DNA of 64,000 bases, from the NCBI GenBank assembly GCA_947572385.1, contig CANPBX010000002.1:1-64000 (forward strand), in the 5' to 3' direction. This document shows positions 41,334 through 49,835 of this stretch, piece after piece; the first letter of the stretch is position 1; every line of letters starts with the position of its first letter. A model generated the notes under the pieces. That model saw only the letters and a program-made list of their open reading frames with translations, had not been told where the DNA came from and made no database searches. The stretch comes from an uncultured Clostridia bacterium (lineage in GTDB: Bacteria > Bacillota > Clostridia > Oscillospirales > Acutalibacteraceae). Position numbers and translations under genes: made by a program.

Positions 41334-41852
41334 GTGAGGAAAAAGGCTGGATTCGCGGCACTTTCGGGCCTGCTGGCGGCGCTGGCGCTGACCTTCTCAA
41401 TGCTGGAGGGTATGCTGCCCCCCCTGCCGGGAATGCCGCCGGGGGCGAAGCTAGGGCTATCAAATGTAGTCATGATGTACGCCGCCGGGAGTTTGGGGCT
41501 GCCCTGGGCCATGGCACTGGCGGTGATAAAGGGAGGATTTGCCTTGCTGACCCGGGGGGTGACGGCAGGGGCCATGAGCCTTTCGGGAGGGCTTCTGAGC
41601 ACAGCCTGTGCATGGGCGGTGCTAAAAAAGACCCGGGCCAGCTTTGCGCTTACAGGGATGTGCGGGGCCATGGCGCATAATGCCGGGCAGGTGCTGGTGG
41701 CCTTCTGGATGATGGGCCCGGCAGTGCTGGGCTATGGGCCGGTGCTCATACTGGCGTCGCTGGCGACCGGTGCGCTCACCGGCGCGGTGCTGAGGGTCAG
41801 CCTTCCGCAGATGGAGAGGGTGAGCGGTTTTTTGGTTGGGAAAAGGCCATAG
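41334..41852 (+). CDS. Gx transporter family membrane protein
   Basis: The 172-residue membrane protein with about five hydrophobic segments belongs to the Gx transporter family (also labelled heptaprenyl diphosphate synthase component I): MLEGMLPPLPGMPPGAKLGLSNVVMMYA and MSLSGGLLSTACAW are family-like. The GTG at 41334 has GGAGG 5 nt upstream and is preferred over the GTG at 41322. It is the last gene of the ApbE module. I recall EetB of flavin-based electron transfer loci as a relative. Confidence 0.86.
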   Translation: MRKKAGFAALSGLLAALALTFSMLEGMLPPLPGMPPGAKLGLSNVVMMYAAGSLGLPWAMALAVIKGGFALLTRGVTAGAMSLSGGLLSTACAWAVLKKTRASFALTGMCGAMAHNAGQVLVAFWMMGPAVLGYGPVLILASLATGALTGAVLRVSLPQMERVSGFLVGKRP

Positions 41853-41857
41853 TAAAA

Positions 41858-41891
41858 GGGCCCCGGCTATATAGCCAGGGCCCTCTTTTTT
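41858..41891. terminator. Bidirectional terminator
   Basis: GGGCCC-C-GGCTATATAGCC-A-GGGCCC is flanked by A4 and T6. It serves the ApbE module (plus) and the SLH gene (minus). Confidence 0.92.
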
Positions 41892-41895
41892 GTGC

Positions 41896-43386
41896 TTATA
41901 AATCCTTTGCGTTATACAGGAAGGTCACGATATGTCCACGGTTGCAGGGGGTGTTGGGGCCGAACTTATTATTTCCAATACCCTGGGTAATATTGTTCTC
42001 AACGGCCCAGCTTATAGCTTTCCTGAAGTCGGAGCTTGACGGCATATCGGAGAAGGCGGCTTCCGTCTTGGGCTCCGGCCTGCCCGCCGCGCGCCAGATA
42101 AAGGTCATTGCCTCGGCGCGGGTGCACCCCTTGGCAGGGCTGAACTGGCCCTTTCCGTTGCCCATGGTGATATTGTTCTCAACAGCCCAGCTTATGGCCC
42201 GCTGGAACTCCTCGGACTTTGGCATGTCGGTGAACTGGTCTGTTATGCTCACCTGTGGGCTGCCCTTGGAGCGGTACAGGAAGGTGACTATCTGCTCGCG
42301 CTTGCAGGTCTGGGAAGGGGCGAATTTGCCGCCGCCAATACCGCTGGTTATGCCGTTTTCAACGGCCCACTTTACCGCTTCGGCGTAGTAAGCGCCGGGT
42401 TTTACGTCGGTGAAGCCGGTGGATGGGGTCGTCTTAAAGTGGATGGTGGCATCCTTAAACTGATACTCAGAGCCTGTGAAATTTATCTGTTTCCACTGCT
42501 CTTTTGTGCCTCCGTAGTAGACATCCTTAACGGTACAGTCATCGCTGAACGCATAATATATTTCTTTAACGCTTGAGGGGATAGTAAGGCTTGCCAGAGA
42601 GGTGCATCCACCAAATGCTGAGCCCTTAATTTCCTTAACCCCATCCTGAAGCTTTATGTCCGTCAGGCTTTCGCAACCATAAAACGCAACGTTGCGTATT
42701 ATGGTAACGCCGCTGGGCACGGTAAATGTCGCAGAGGATCTGCCGGCAGGATATGAAATTAGCTCCTTCATGTCCTTAGTGTATAAGACGCCGTCCACGC
42801 TCGTGTACGTAGCATTATCAAGATCCACAGATATTTCGGATAGTTTCTTACAGCCAAAAAACGGAGAGATGGGTATACTTGTAACGCTGGCTGGGAGAGC
42901 AATAGAGACGATATTATCGTTATTATCATGAAACGCGACTCTATCAAGTATAGTAGTAACTCCATCGGGAATAACGAGTTTCCCTTCGTTTGGAGTAAGT
43001 TTAGGAGGGCTATATAGCAGGGTTTTCATATCCTTGGAGTACAAAACTCCGTCTACGCTTGCAAAAGTCGAGTTGCCGGGGTCCACAATTATCTCGGCGA
43101 TAGAGTCGCAGCCGTAAAAGGGCCCTAACCAAAGGACATCACTTTCTAAAAATAAGAACGTAACGCTTGCCGGGATAGTGACAGAGGTAACATTTGTGAT
43201 TCCCTCAAAGGCGATTCCCGAGATGGATGTAACTCCGTCAGGGACGACAACATCACCACCGGGACCATTGTACTTTGTAAGCACGCCGTCCTCGATAACG
43301 AAATCGTCCTCCGCCGCAAACGTGAACACGGGCAGGGCACCCACCAGCAGGCAGAGTGCCAGCAGAATGGATAGAACTTTTTTCAT
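41896..43386 (-). CDS. Surface protein with leucine-rich repeats and three SLH domains
   Basis: The 496-residue secreted protein has a signal peptide (MKKVLSILLALCLLVGALPVFTFA), then BspA-like LRR_5 repeats (VVPDGVTSISGIAFEG, VVIPDGVTTI, FTVPSGVTIIRNVAFYGCESL, and others) to about residue 310, and three SLH repeats at the C-terminus (FTDVKPGAYYAEAVKWAVENG, then FTDMPKSEEFQRAISWAVENN, then FSDMPSSSDFRKAISWAVENN). SLH repeats bind pyruvylated wall polymers, so it is displayed on the surface. AAAGGAAG lies 7 nt upstream; a longer reading runs through a palindromic leader and lacks the signal peptide start. Confidence 0.93.
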   Translation of the reverse strand: MKKVLSILLALCLLVGALPVFTFAAEDDFVIEDGVLTKYNGPGGDVVVPDGVTSISGIAFEGITNVTSVTIPASVTFLFLESDVLWLGPFYGCDSIAEIIVDPGNSTFASVDGVLYSKDMKTLLYSPPKLTPNEGKLVIPDGVTTILDRVAFHDNNDNIVSIALPASVTSIPISPFFGCKKLSEISVDLDNATYTSVDGVLYTKDMKELISYPAGRSSATFTVPSGVTIIRNVAFYGCESLTDIKLQDGVKEIKGSAFGGCTSLASLTIPSSVKEIYYAFSDDCTVKDVYYGGTKEQWKQINFTGSEYQFKDATIHFKTTPSTGFTDVKPGAYYAEAVKWAVENGITSGIGGGKFAPSQTCKREQIVTFLYRSKGSPQVSITDQFTDMPKSEEFQRAISWAVENNITMGNGKGQFSPAKGCTRAEAMTFIWRAAGRPEPKTEAAFSDMPSSSDFRKAISWAVENNITQGIGNNKFGPNTPCNRGHIVTFLYNAKDL

Positions 43387-43595
43387 TTTTTCTACTTCCT
43401 TTCGGATAAAGTATTCTGCGCAAACAAAAAGTGCGCAGCCCGAGAGCCACGCACCTGCAAAACACATGGCTCTTGCTGCGACACAAGTTTTCACAATAAA
43501 AGCCAAACGTTTGTGTGAAAATAAAGCCTGTGTATTTGCCATTGGCAAACACCCAAACGTGTGGCTTTTTATATTCAACTTGTGTCGCAAGTCAA
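43387..43595 (-). promoter_or_regulatory. Palindromic leader and promoter of the SLH gene
   Basis: On the minus strand TTGACT (43595-43590) and TATAAA (43573-43568) are at 16-bp spacing. The spacer holds AACTTGTGTCGCA, whose exact complement recurs at 43477-43489. Inside lie 20-nt arms (43498-43517 and 43550-43569) matching at 18 positions and a central TTTGCCA/TGGCAAA pair, so the DNA from 43477 to 43589 could form a long cruciform. Closer to the gene, CTGCGCA/TGCGCAG and GAGCCA/TGGCTC form further hairpins. It may be a MITE or a regulatory RNA. Confidence 0.65.
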
Positions 43596-43651
43596 TCATA
43601 CCACACCTGCCAAAAAATGTAAAGCAAAATGAGAAAATTTACGCTTCCCTA

Positions 43652-43680
43652 TTGACATTTCAGGTAACAGGGCATATAAT
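43652..43680 (+). promoter_or_regulatory. Predicted promoter of the metal-efflux operon
   Basis: TTGACA (43652-43657) and TATAAT (43675-43680) match consensus exactly at 17-bp spacing; the ArsR-type operator follows 1 bp later. Confidence 0.88.
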
Positions 43681-43681
43681 A

Positions 43682-43703
43682 CATATGAACAGTTGCTCAT
43701 ATG
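43682..43703. promoter_or_regulatory. ArsR/SmtB-type operator
   Basis: The 22-bp imperfect palindrome has outer arms CATATGA and TCATATG around an ACAGTTGC centre (18 of 22 symmetric positions). It has the TGAACA-type half-site of zinc/cadmium-responsive ArsR-family operators and covers the transcription start of the operon. Confidence 0.82.
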
Positions 43704-43717
43704 AAAGGATGATGAAA

Positions 43718-44065
43718 ATGGAGCCACAGCCGGCCTATACCCACGTGCACCAGGAGACCGTGCGGAGGGTCAACGAGATAATGCCCGGCGAGGAGGAGCT
43801 TTTCGACCTGGCGGAGCTTTTCAAGGTCTTCGGAGACTCAACGAGGATAAGGATACTGTATGTGCTATTTGAGTCTGATATGTGCGTGTGCGGGATAGCG
43901 GAGCTATTGGGGATGACTCAGTCGGCTATCTCCCACCAGCTTGCGGTGCTGAAAAAGGCAAAGCTGGTGCGGTACAGAAGGGAGGGAAAGACTATTTTTT
44001 ACTCCCTGTCGGACGACCACGTGCGCACGATCCTTGACCAGGGCATGGAGCATATAGAGGAGTGA
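43718..44065 (+). CDS. ArsR/SmtB-family metal-responsive repressor
   Basis: The 115-residue winged-helix repressor has FKVFGDSTRIRILYVLFE, an SDMCVCGIAELLGMTQSAISHQLAVLKKAKLV recognition region and a C-terminal DDHVRTILDQGMEHIEE helix whose Asp/His pattern fits the alpha5 zinc site of CzrA/SmtB. A CVC pair in the helix-3 region could add a CadC/ArsR-like thiol site. The N-terminus holds HVH. The start at 43718 has AAAGGA 8 nt upstream; an earlier ATG (43685) overlaps the operator. It probably represses the downstream efflux genes until Zn, Cd or Pb binds. Confidence 0.92.
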   Translation: MEPQPAYTHVHQETVRRVNEIMPGEEELFDLAELFKVFGDSTRIRILYVLFESDMCVCGIAELLGMTQSAISHQLAVLKKAKLVRYRREGKTIFYSLSDDHVRTILDQGMEHIEE

Positions 44066-44074
44066 GGTTATAGG

Positions 44075-44527
44075 ATGGAGACAAGGCTTATTGACAGTTT
44101 CACCGATGAAAGCTTTAGGGAGAGCTTCATGCTCTACTTCGGGGAGCTGGGAATAACGGTCCGGGACTGGGAGGGGCTTTTCCGGGAGATGGACACGGCC
44201 GGCCGGGGGAACCTGGCGTATCTGCGCACAGACGGCGGTAAGGCTGTGGGGTTCATACAGTTCTGCCCCATGGAGTGCGCCGGATGGTTCATGACAAAGA
44301 CCCTGGGTTTTATCCGGGAGTTCTGGATAGCCCCGGAGTACCGGGGGCGGGGCTGCGGCTCGGAGCTCCTGGGGATTGCGGAGGGGTACTTTATGGAGCG
44401 CGGAGTTACCTCTATAGCGCTGACCACGGACACCGCCCCCGGTTTCTACATTAAGCAGGGCTATAGGCACGACCCGGGCGTTGCCGCCAAAAACGGCGAC
44501 CCGGTATATATAAAGCACCTATACTGA
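44075..44527 (+). CDS. GNAT-family N-acetyltransferase
   Basis: The 150-residue GNAT protein has the acetyl-CoA loop region FWIAPEYRGRGCGSELLGIAEGYF (about residues 86-109) and a C-terminal PGFYIKQGYRHDP. The substrate is unknown. Its place inside a metal-efflux operon, 9 bp after the repressor gene, is unusual; it may have been captured, or may modify a metal-chelating or stress metabolite. Confidence 0.88.
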   Translation: METRLIDSFTDESFRESFMLYFGELGITVRDWEGLFREMDTAGRGNLAYLRTDGGKAVGFIQFCPMECAGWFMTKTLGFIREFWIAPEYRGRGCGSELLGIAEGYFMERGVTSIALTTDTAPGFYIKQGYRHDPGVAAKNGDPVYIKHLY

Positions 44528-44564
44528 ACTGCATAAAATATTTGAGAATGAGAGGATAATTTAC

Positions 44565-44783
44565 ATGACAAAGCGTTTCAAGCTCATTGACTTAGACTGC
44601 GCGAACTGCGCCGCGAAAATGGAGACTGCCATCAAAAAGCTGGACGGCGTGGAGGACGCGGCGGTGAGTTTCATGATGCAGAAGCTGACGGTTACCGCCG
44701 ACGAGGGCAGGTTTGAGGAGATAATGGACCAGATAGAGAAGACCTGCAAGAAGGTGGAGCCGGACTGCCGGATAGTGCGGTGA
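44565..44783 (+). CDS. Heavy-metal-associated (HMA) domain protein
   Basis: The 72-residue ferredoxin-like HMA domain has the metal site LDCANCAAKME (CxxC, Cys12 and Cys15). The Asp directly before the first Cys is typical of Zn/Cd/Pb-type HMA domains. It is encoded separately just upstream of a P-type ATPase that lacks its own HMA domain, so it probably hands metal to that pump or is the detached regulatory domain. Confidence 0.92.
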   Translation: MTKRFKLIDLDCANCAAKMETAIKKLDGVEDAAVSFMMQKLTVTADEGRFEEIMDQIEKTCKKVEPDCRIVR

Positions 44784-44795
44784 GGTGGCAAGGCT

Positions 44796-46649
44796 ATGAC
44801 TAAGAGACAAAAGACCATGCTCCTGCGCATTATAATAGGAGCCGTGCTGCTGATAGCCGCAGTGCTTGTGCCATATGAAGGGCCATGGCGGTTTGCACTG
44901 TTCCTGCCGGCCTACTTCACGGTGGGCTGGGACGTGCTCTGGCGGGCGGCGAGGAATATTGCCAACGGCCAGGTGTTCGATGAAAATTTCCTGATGGCCC
45001 TGGCGACGGTGGGGGCGTTCTGCACAGGCTTCTTTGGGGAGGGCGAGTACCCCGAGGCAGTGTTTGTCATGCTTTTCTATCAGGTTGGGGAGCTGTTTCA
45101 GGGGTATGCCGTGGGAAAGTCCAGGCGCTCCATATCCTCGCTGATGGATCTGCGCCCGGACTATGCAAATCTGGAGACAGACGGCGAAGTGGCTCAGGTC
45201 GACCCGGAGGATGTGTCTGTGGGCGGGATCATAGTTGTGAAGCCGGGTGAGAAGATCCCCTTAGACGGAACGGTGATAGAGGGCAGCAGCACATTGAATA
45301 CTGCCGCCCTGACCGGCGAGAGTATGCCCCGCAGCGTGGGCGCAGGGGAGAGCGTGCCCAGCGGCTGCGTAAACCTTTCGGGGGTACTGAGGATAAGGGT
45401 CGAGAAGGAGTTCGGAGAGTCTACAGTTGCGAAGATCCTGGACCTGGTGGAGAATGCATCAAGCAAAAAGGCCAGGGCAGAGAATTTTATAACCCGCTTT
45501 GCCAAGTACTACACCCCGGCGGTTGTGATAGGCGCGGTGCTGCTGGCAGTGATACCGCCGCTGTTTATGGGCGGCTGGGGCCAGTGGGTACAGCGCGCGC
45601 TCACCTTCCTGGTCGTGTCCTGCCCCTGCGCCCTGGTGATATCTGTGCCGCTGAGCTTTTTCGGCGGCATAGGAGGAGCCTCAAGGCATGGTATACTTAT
45701 AAAGGGCGGCAACTATATGGAGGCCCTGGCTGCCGCGGATACGGTGGTATTTGACAAGACGGGCACATTGACTCAGGGTGTGTTTAAGGTAACTGAGATA
45801 CGCCCCGCAGGTATGGATGAAAAGGAGCTGCTGGAGCTGGCGGCATTGGCTGAGAGCTGGTCCGACCACCCCATATCCCGCTCCCTGAAAGAGGCATGGG
45901 GAGGTGAGCCGGACCGTTCCCGGGTGGGCGAAGCCGAGGAGCTTTCCGGCAGGGGAGTGCGGGTGCAGGTGGACGGCAGGACCGTCTGCGCCGGAAACAG
46001 GCGGCTCATGGAAGAGATAGGAGCCCAGTGCCCTGAGAGCCCCTCTGTAGGTACAGTAGTGCATGTGGCAGTGGATGGAGCTTACGCGGGACATATGATC
46101 ATATCCGACCAGCTGAAGGCCGACTCAAAAGAAGCTATAAAGGAGCTCAGGGAGCGGAGCATAAAAACTGTAATGCTCACCGGGGACAGCAAAGCCGCCG
46201 GCGAGGCCGCAGCCAGGGAGCTGGGTATAGACCAGGTACACACAGAGCTGATGCCTGCCGGAAAGGTAGGCATGGTGGAGAAGCTGCTGGAGGGAAGGAC
46301 CGGGCGTGGCAGGCTGGCCTTTGTTGGGGACGGCATAAACGACGCGCCGGTGCTCTCCCGGGCCGATGTGGGGATAGCCATGGGAGCGCTGGGCTCGGAC
46401 GCAGCTATTGAGGCCGCCGACGTAGTGCTTATGGATGACAAGCCGTCAAAGCTGAGCCTAGCCATACGCATATCCCGCAGGACCATTGCCATTGTGAAGG
46501 AAAATATATGGTTTGCCCTGGGGGTGAAGGGGCTGGTGCTGCTGCTGACAGCTCTGGGGGTTACAGGCATGTGGCTGGCAGTGTTTGCCGATGTGGGCGT
46601 GATGGTCCTGGCGGTGCTCAACGCTACCAGGGCGCTTAGCACAAGATAG
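44796..46649 (+). CDS. Zn/Cd/Pb-type P1B ATPase efflux pump without N-terminal HMA
   Basis: The 617-residue heavy-metal P-type ATPase has the actuator motif TGES, transmembrane CPC (VVSCPCALVIS), the phosphorylation motif DKTGTLTQG, an HP dipeptide in SDHPISRSL and the hinge GDGINDAPVLSRADVGIAMG. The CPC site with an ATPase of this length and an ArsR partner points to P1B-2 (ZntA/CadA-like) specificity; a conserved Lys/Asp in the last helices (VKGLVLL, FADVGVMVLAVLNA) supports this. It exports divalent metals. The HMA domain normally at its N-terminus is encoded by the preceding gene. Confidence 0.94.
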   Translation: MTKRQKTMLLRIIIGAVLLIAAVLVPYEGPWRFALFLPAYFTVGWDVLWRAARNIANGQVFDENFLMALATVGAFCTGFFGEGEYPEAVFVMLFYQVGELFQGYAVGKSRRSISSLMDLRPDYANLETDGEVAQVDPEDVSVGGIIVVKPGEKIPLDGTVIEGSSTLNTAALTGESMPRSVGAGESVPSGCVNLSGVLRIRVEKEFGESTVAKILDLVENASSKKARAENFITRFAKYYTPAVVIGAVLLAVIPPLFMGGWGQWVQRALTFLVVSCPCALVISVPLSFFGGIGGASRHGILIKGGNYMEALAAADTVVFDKTGTLTQGVFKVTEIRPAGMDEKELLELAALAESWSDHPISRSLKEAWGGEPDRSRVGEAEELSGRGVRVQVDGRTVCAGNRRLMEEIGAQCPESPSVGTVVHVAVDGAYAGHMIISDQLKADSKEAIKELRERSIKTVMLTGDSKAAGEAAARELGIDQVHTELMPAGKVGMVEKLLEGRTGRGRLAFVGDGINDAPVLSRADVGIAMGALGSDAAIEAADVVLMDDKPSKLSLAIRISRRTIAIVKENIWFALGVKGLVLLLTALGVTGMWLAVFADVGVMVLAVLNATRALSTR

Positions 46650-46663
46650 AGTGAAGAGAGGGT

Positions 46664-46692
46664 AAAAGCTCCTTTTTGTAGGAGCTTTTCTC
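46664..46692 (+). terminator. Terminator of the metal-efflux operon
   Basis: AAAAGCTCC pairs with GGAGCTTTT around an 8-nt loop, followed by CTCT. Moderate T tract. Confidence 0.75.
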
Positions 46693-46743
46693 TGTGGTTT
46701 TCCCCGGGACAAAAATTTAATTCAAGAAAAATTCATATATTTC

Positions 46744-46983
46744 TTGACAAGTCCCCTACATAGTTATACAATTATACGTAGAATGCACTGGAGTGCTTGA
46801 TTTATATATTTTTTATACATTACTGAGCTCGCGGAGCTTTGTATATAAAAATTAAATAGTCCGAGAAGAGCAGCCATGCGCATTTTCCGGGGCGACCCGG
46901 ACAGGCCGGGCGGGTATCCGTCTGCGGCCAAATATTTCTTTTCTAAAATAATCAAAATATCAATCAAAAAAGGAGGTGCCCGA
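46744..46983 (+). promoter_or_regulatory. Promoter and long leader of rny
   Basis: TTGACA (46744-46749) and TACAAT (46767-46772) are at 17-bp spacing. About 205 nt of mostly AT-rich leader follows before the rny TTG, holding small hairpins (GCACT/AGTGC near 46785) and a GC-rich island (46870-46925). A long structured leader on an RNase gene could support autoregulation, but no known motif is seen. No other gene is evident here. Confidence 0.7.
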
Positions 46984-48546
46984 TTGGGCAGTATACCAGT
47001 ATGGCTGTGTATCCTTATTGCCGTTTTGACGGCGGCACTGGCTGGGGCGGCGGCGTTTTTCCTGGGAGTGAACTACCGCAAGTCCAAGGCTGAGGCGGCT
47101 ATCGGCTCGGCTGAGGAGGAGGCCAAGCGTATCGTCGGTGACGCTGTAAAGACGGCTGAGGCGAGGAAAAAGGAGATAATCCTGGAGGGTAAGGACGAGA
47201 TACACAAGCTTAGGAACGAGAGCGAAAAGGAGCTATCCGACAGGCGCAGGGAAATCCAGCACCAGGAGCGCAGGAACCTTCAGAAGGAGGAGAGCCTGGA
47301 GAAGAAGCTGGAGACCCTGGAGCGCAAGGAGGACCAGATAGACCAGCGCAACAAGAAGGCCGAGGAGCGCCTGAAGGAGGCCGAGGCCGTCAGAAAGAGC
47401 CAGTTTGACATGCTGGAGAAGATATCCGGCTTTTCCATGGAGCAGGCGAAGGAATACCTGCTGAATAACCTGGAGAATGAGCTGGTGCATGAGAAGGCTG
47501 TGAAGGTACGTGAGTATGAGCAGCAGATGAAAGAGGAGAGCGACAACGCCGCCAGGGAGATAATCGCCACAGCTATACAGCGCTGTGCGGCGGACCATGT
47601 GTCCGAGGCGGCAATAAGCGTTGTGCCTCTGCCCAATGACGAGATGAAGGGCCGGATAATCGGACGTGAGGGCAGGAACATAAGGGCTATAGAGACCCTC
47701 ACCGGCGTTGACCTTATTATAGACGATACCCCCGAGGCCATAACCCTGTCAAGCTTTGAGCCTGTGCGCCGTGAGGTTGCCAGGGTCGCCCTGGAGAAAC
47801 TTATCTCCGACGGGCGCATACATCCCACTAGGATTGAGGAGACAGTTGATAAGGCCCGCCGCGAGGTGGAGACCGCCATCAAGCAGGAGGGCGAGAGGGC
47901 CGTTCTGGAGGTGGGCGTAAACGGCGTGCACCATGAGCTGGTGAAGCTCCTGGGCAGGCTGCGCTACCGCACGAGCTATGGGCAGAATGTGCTCAACCAC
48001 TCGTTGGAGGTGGCTTACCTCTCGGGCATGATTGCCTCTGAGCTGGGGCTTAACCCCACTGTTGCCAAGAGAGCCGGGCTCCTGCATGACATAGGCAAGG
48101 CGCTGGACCATGAGATGGAGGGCTCCCATGTGCAGATAGGCGTGGAGGTGGCGAAGAAGTACAGGGAGAACGAGGCCGTTGTACACGCCATCGCCGCACA
48201 CCACGGGGACGTGGAGGCAAAGACGATAGTGGCCTGCATAGTACAGGCTGCGGACGCTATCTCAGCCGCCAGGCCCGGGGCGCGCAGGGAGAACCTGGAG
48301 AACTACATCAAGCGGCTGGAGAAGCTGGAGGAGCTGGCCTCGTCCTTCGACGGTGTGGACAGCTGCTACGCCATACAGGCCGGACGCGAGGTCAGGATAC
48401 TTGTGAAGCCGGACATTGTGAGCGACGAGGAAATGACCCTTTTGGCAAGGGAGATATGCAAGAAGATAGAGGCGGACCTGGACTATCCCGGACAGATAAA
48501 GGTGAACATGATAAGGGAGAGCAGGGCTGTGGACTACGCGAAATAA
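46984..48546 (+). CDS. rny: Ribonuclease Y
   Basis: RNase Y is the membrane-anchored endonuclease that starts mRNA decay in Firmicutes. The 520-residue protein has an N-terminal transmembrane helix (about 4-25), a long coiled coil (about 30-190), a KH domain ([15 protein letters not shown]) and an HD domain ([10 protein letters not shown], with HHGD later). The start is a TTG with AAAGGAGG 7 nt upstream and gives the family's usual length; the longer frame from 46876 would add a non-homologous tail. ymdB follows, as in Bacillus, and ricT lies elsewhere in this window. Confidence 0.96.
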   Translation: MGSIPVWLCILIAVLTAALAGAAAFFLGVNYRKSKAEAAIGSAEEEAKRIVGDAVKTAEARKKEIILEGKDEIHKLRNESEKELSDRRREIQHQERRNLQKEESLEKKLETLERKEDQIDQRNKKAEERLKEAEAVRKSQFDMLEKISGFSMEQAKEYLLNNLENELVHEKAVKVREYEQQMKEESDNAAREIIATAIQRCAADHVSEAAISVVPLPNDEMKGRIIGREGRNIRAIETLTGVDLIIDDTPEAITLSSFEPVRREVARVALEKLISDGRIHPTRIEETVDKARREVETAIKQEGERAVLEVGVNGVHHELVKLLGRLRYRTSYGQNVLNHSLEVAYLSGMIASELGLNPTVAKRAGLLHDIGKALDHEMEGSHVQIGVEVAKKYRENEAVVHAIAAHHGDVEAKTIVACIVQAADAISAARPGARRENLENYIKRLEKLEELASSFDGVDSCYAIQAGREVRILVKPDIVSDEEMTLLAREICKKIEADLDYPGQIKVNMIRESRAVDYAK

Positions 48547-48553
48547 GCTTTGG

Positions 48554-48582
48554 AGGCGCGCTGTATTCGGCGCGCCTTTCTT
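48554..48582 (+). terminator. Terminator downstream of rny
   Basis: AGGCGCGC pairs with GCGCGCCT around an 8-nt loop, followed by TTCTT. Confidence 0.78.
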
Positions 48583-48657
48583 GGCATTTTCCGGGCATGA
48601 TATAGTATAAAATGGGCTTTTCAGCTCAATTTACCAGATGGAAACGGAGACGAAGAT

Positions 48658-49431
48658 ATGGTGAATATACTCTGCGTGGGGGACGTGGTGGGCAGCGGCG
48701 GGTGCGAGTTTCTGAGAGAACGGCTTCCGGCACTGAAGAAGCTGAAGGGGATAGACCTGTGTATAGTAAACGGGGAGAACTCCGCCGACGGCAACGGCAT
48801 AACCCATAACTCGGCCACACACCTGCTGGACAGCGGCGCTGACGTGATAACAACCGGGAACCACAGCTTCAGAAGGAAGGAGAGCTTCCAGATGTACGAC
48901 ACCTGGGAGACCCTTCTGCGCCCGGCAAATTACCCGCCGGCGGCTCCGGGGAAGGGCTTCTGTGTGGTGGACCTGGGGAGGGTGCAGGTTGGGGTGATAA
49001 ACCTTATGGGCACCATGTACCTTGAGAGCCTTGAGTCGCCATTTGAGAAGCTGGACCGCATTCTGAGGGAGCCGGACCTGCCGAAGATATGCGTGCTGGA
49101 TTTTCACGCCGAGGCCACCGGGGAGAAGCGGGCCCTGGGCTTTTATGCCGACGGAAGGCTTACAGCAATGTTTGGCACCCATACCCATGTGCCCACTGCG
49201 GACGAGTGCGTGCTGCCAAAGGGCACGGGATATATAACCGACGCGGGCATGACCGGCACTATTGACTCGGTGCTGGGGGTGAAGCCGGATATCATCATCA
49301 ACAGGTACGTGACTAAGATGCCTGCCCGGTTCGACCTTGCAAAGGGGCCCTGCAGGATGGACGGCGTTATATTTACGGCGGACGAGGCCACCGGGCTCTG
49401 CGTGGGGGTGGAGAGGGTAAACATAACCTGA
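48658..49431 (+). CDS. ymdB: YmdB-type metallophosphoesterase (2',3'-cyclic nucleotide phosphodiesterase)
   Basis: The 257-residue binuclear metallophosphoesterase of the YmdB family has CVGDVVGS, IVNGENSADGNGIT, TGNHSF, DFHAEATGEK and FGTHTHVPTADE. YmdB hydrolyses 2',3'-cAMP and affects RNA decay and biofilm or sporulation choices in Bacillus. Adjacency to rny is conserved, although a terminator separates them here. All the metal motifs are intact, unlike the phosphoesterase at 28,244. Confidence 0.94.
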   Translation: MVNILCVGDVVGSGGCEFLRERLPALKKLKGIDLCIVNGENSADGNGITHNSATHLLDSGADVITTGNHSFRRKESFQMYDTWETLLRPANYPPAAPGKGFCVVDLGRVQVGVINLMGTMYLESLESPFEKLDRILREPDLPKICVLDFHAEATGEKRALGFYADGRLTAMFGTHTHVPTADECVLPKGTGYITDAGMTGTIDSVLGVKPDIIINRYVTKMPARFDLAKGPCRMDGVIFTADEATGLCVGVERVNIT

Positions 49432-49835
49432 TGGAGGTATGGTTTATGGGATTTTGGGTGTTTATGCTGGTGATGGATTTGCTAATCCCGATCACGATGG
49501 TAGCTTTCGGCACATATTTCTTGAAGAAAGCGCCCAGGGAGATAAACTCCGCCTTCGGCTACCGCACGGCCATGTCTATGAAGAACCGGGACACCTGGGA
49601 GTTCGCCCACAGGCACTGCGGCAGGGTATGGCAGGCCTGCGGGCTCATACTTGCTCCGGCCTCGGTCATACCCATACTGTTCGTACTGGGCGGGAGCGAT
49701 GACGCGGTCGGCACTGTAGGAGGGATAGTTTGTGCTGTGCAGCTGGCAGTGCTGATAGGCTCAGTCCTGCCCACGGAGAGAGCGCTGCGGAGGGCTTTCG
49801 ACGAGAATGGAGAAAGGCGCGGGGATGGAGGATGA
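49431..49835 (+). CDS. SdpI-family membrane protein
   Basis: The 134-residue membrane protein has three hydrophobic segments and the SdpI/YhfL motif GYRTAMSMKNRDTWEFAHRHCGRVW (about residues 43-67). SdpI gives immunity to the SDP cannibalism toxin in Bacillus, but many homologs have no toxin partner and none is visible here. It overlaps ymdB by one base and the next gene by 4 nt. Confidence 0.86.
   Translation: MEVWFMGFWVFMLVMDLLIPITMVAFGTYFLKKAPREINSAFGYRTAMSMKNRDTWEFAHRHCGRVWQACGLILAPASVIPILFVLGGSDDAVGTVGGIVCAVQLAVLIGSVLPTERALRRAFDENGERRGDGG

Noticed and set aside
43253..43552. 99-codon minus-strand frame overlapping the SLH start
   Set aside because: It is out of frame with the SLH signal peptide and passes through the palindromic leader; no family features.
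43387..43599. 71-codon N-terminal extension of the SLH protein
   Set aside because: It runs through the promoter and nested palindromes; the signal peptide begins at 43386 with a proper ribosome site.
46876..46983. N-terminal extension of RNase Y
   Set aside because: The in-frame extension lacks family similarity, and a strong AAAGGAGG site sits before the TTG at 46984, which gives the normal membrane-anchor start.
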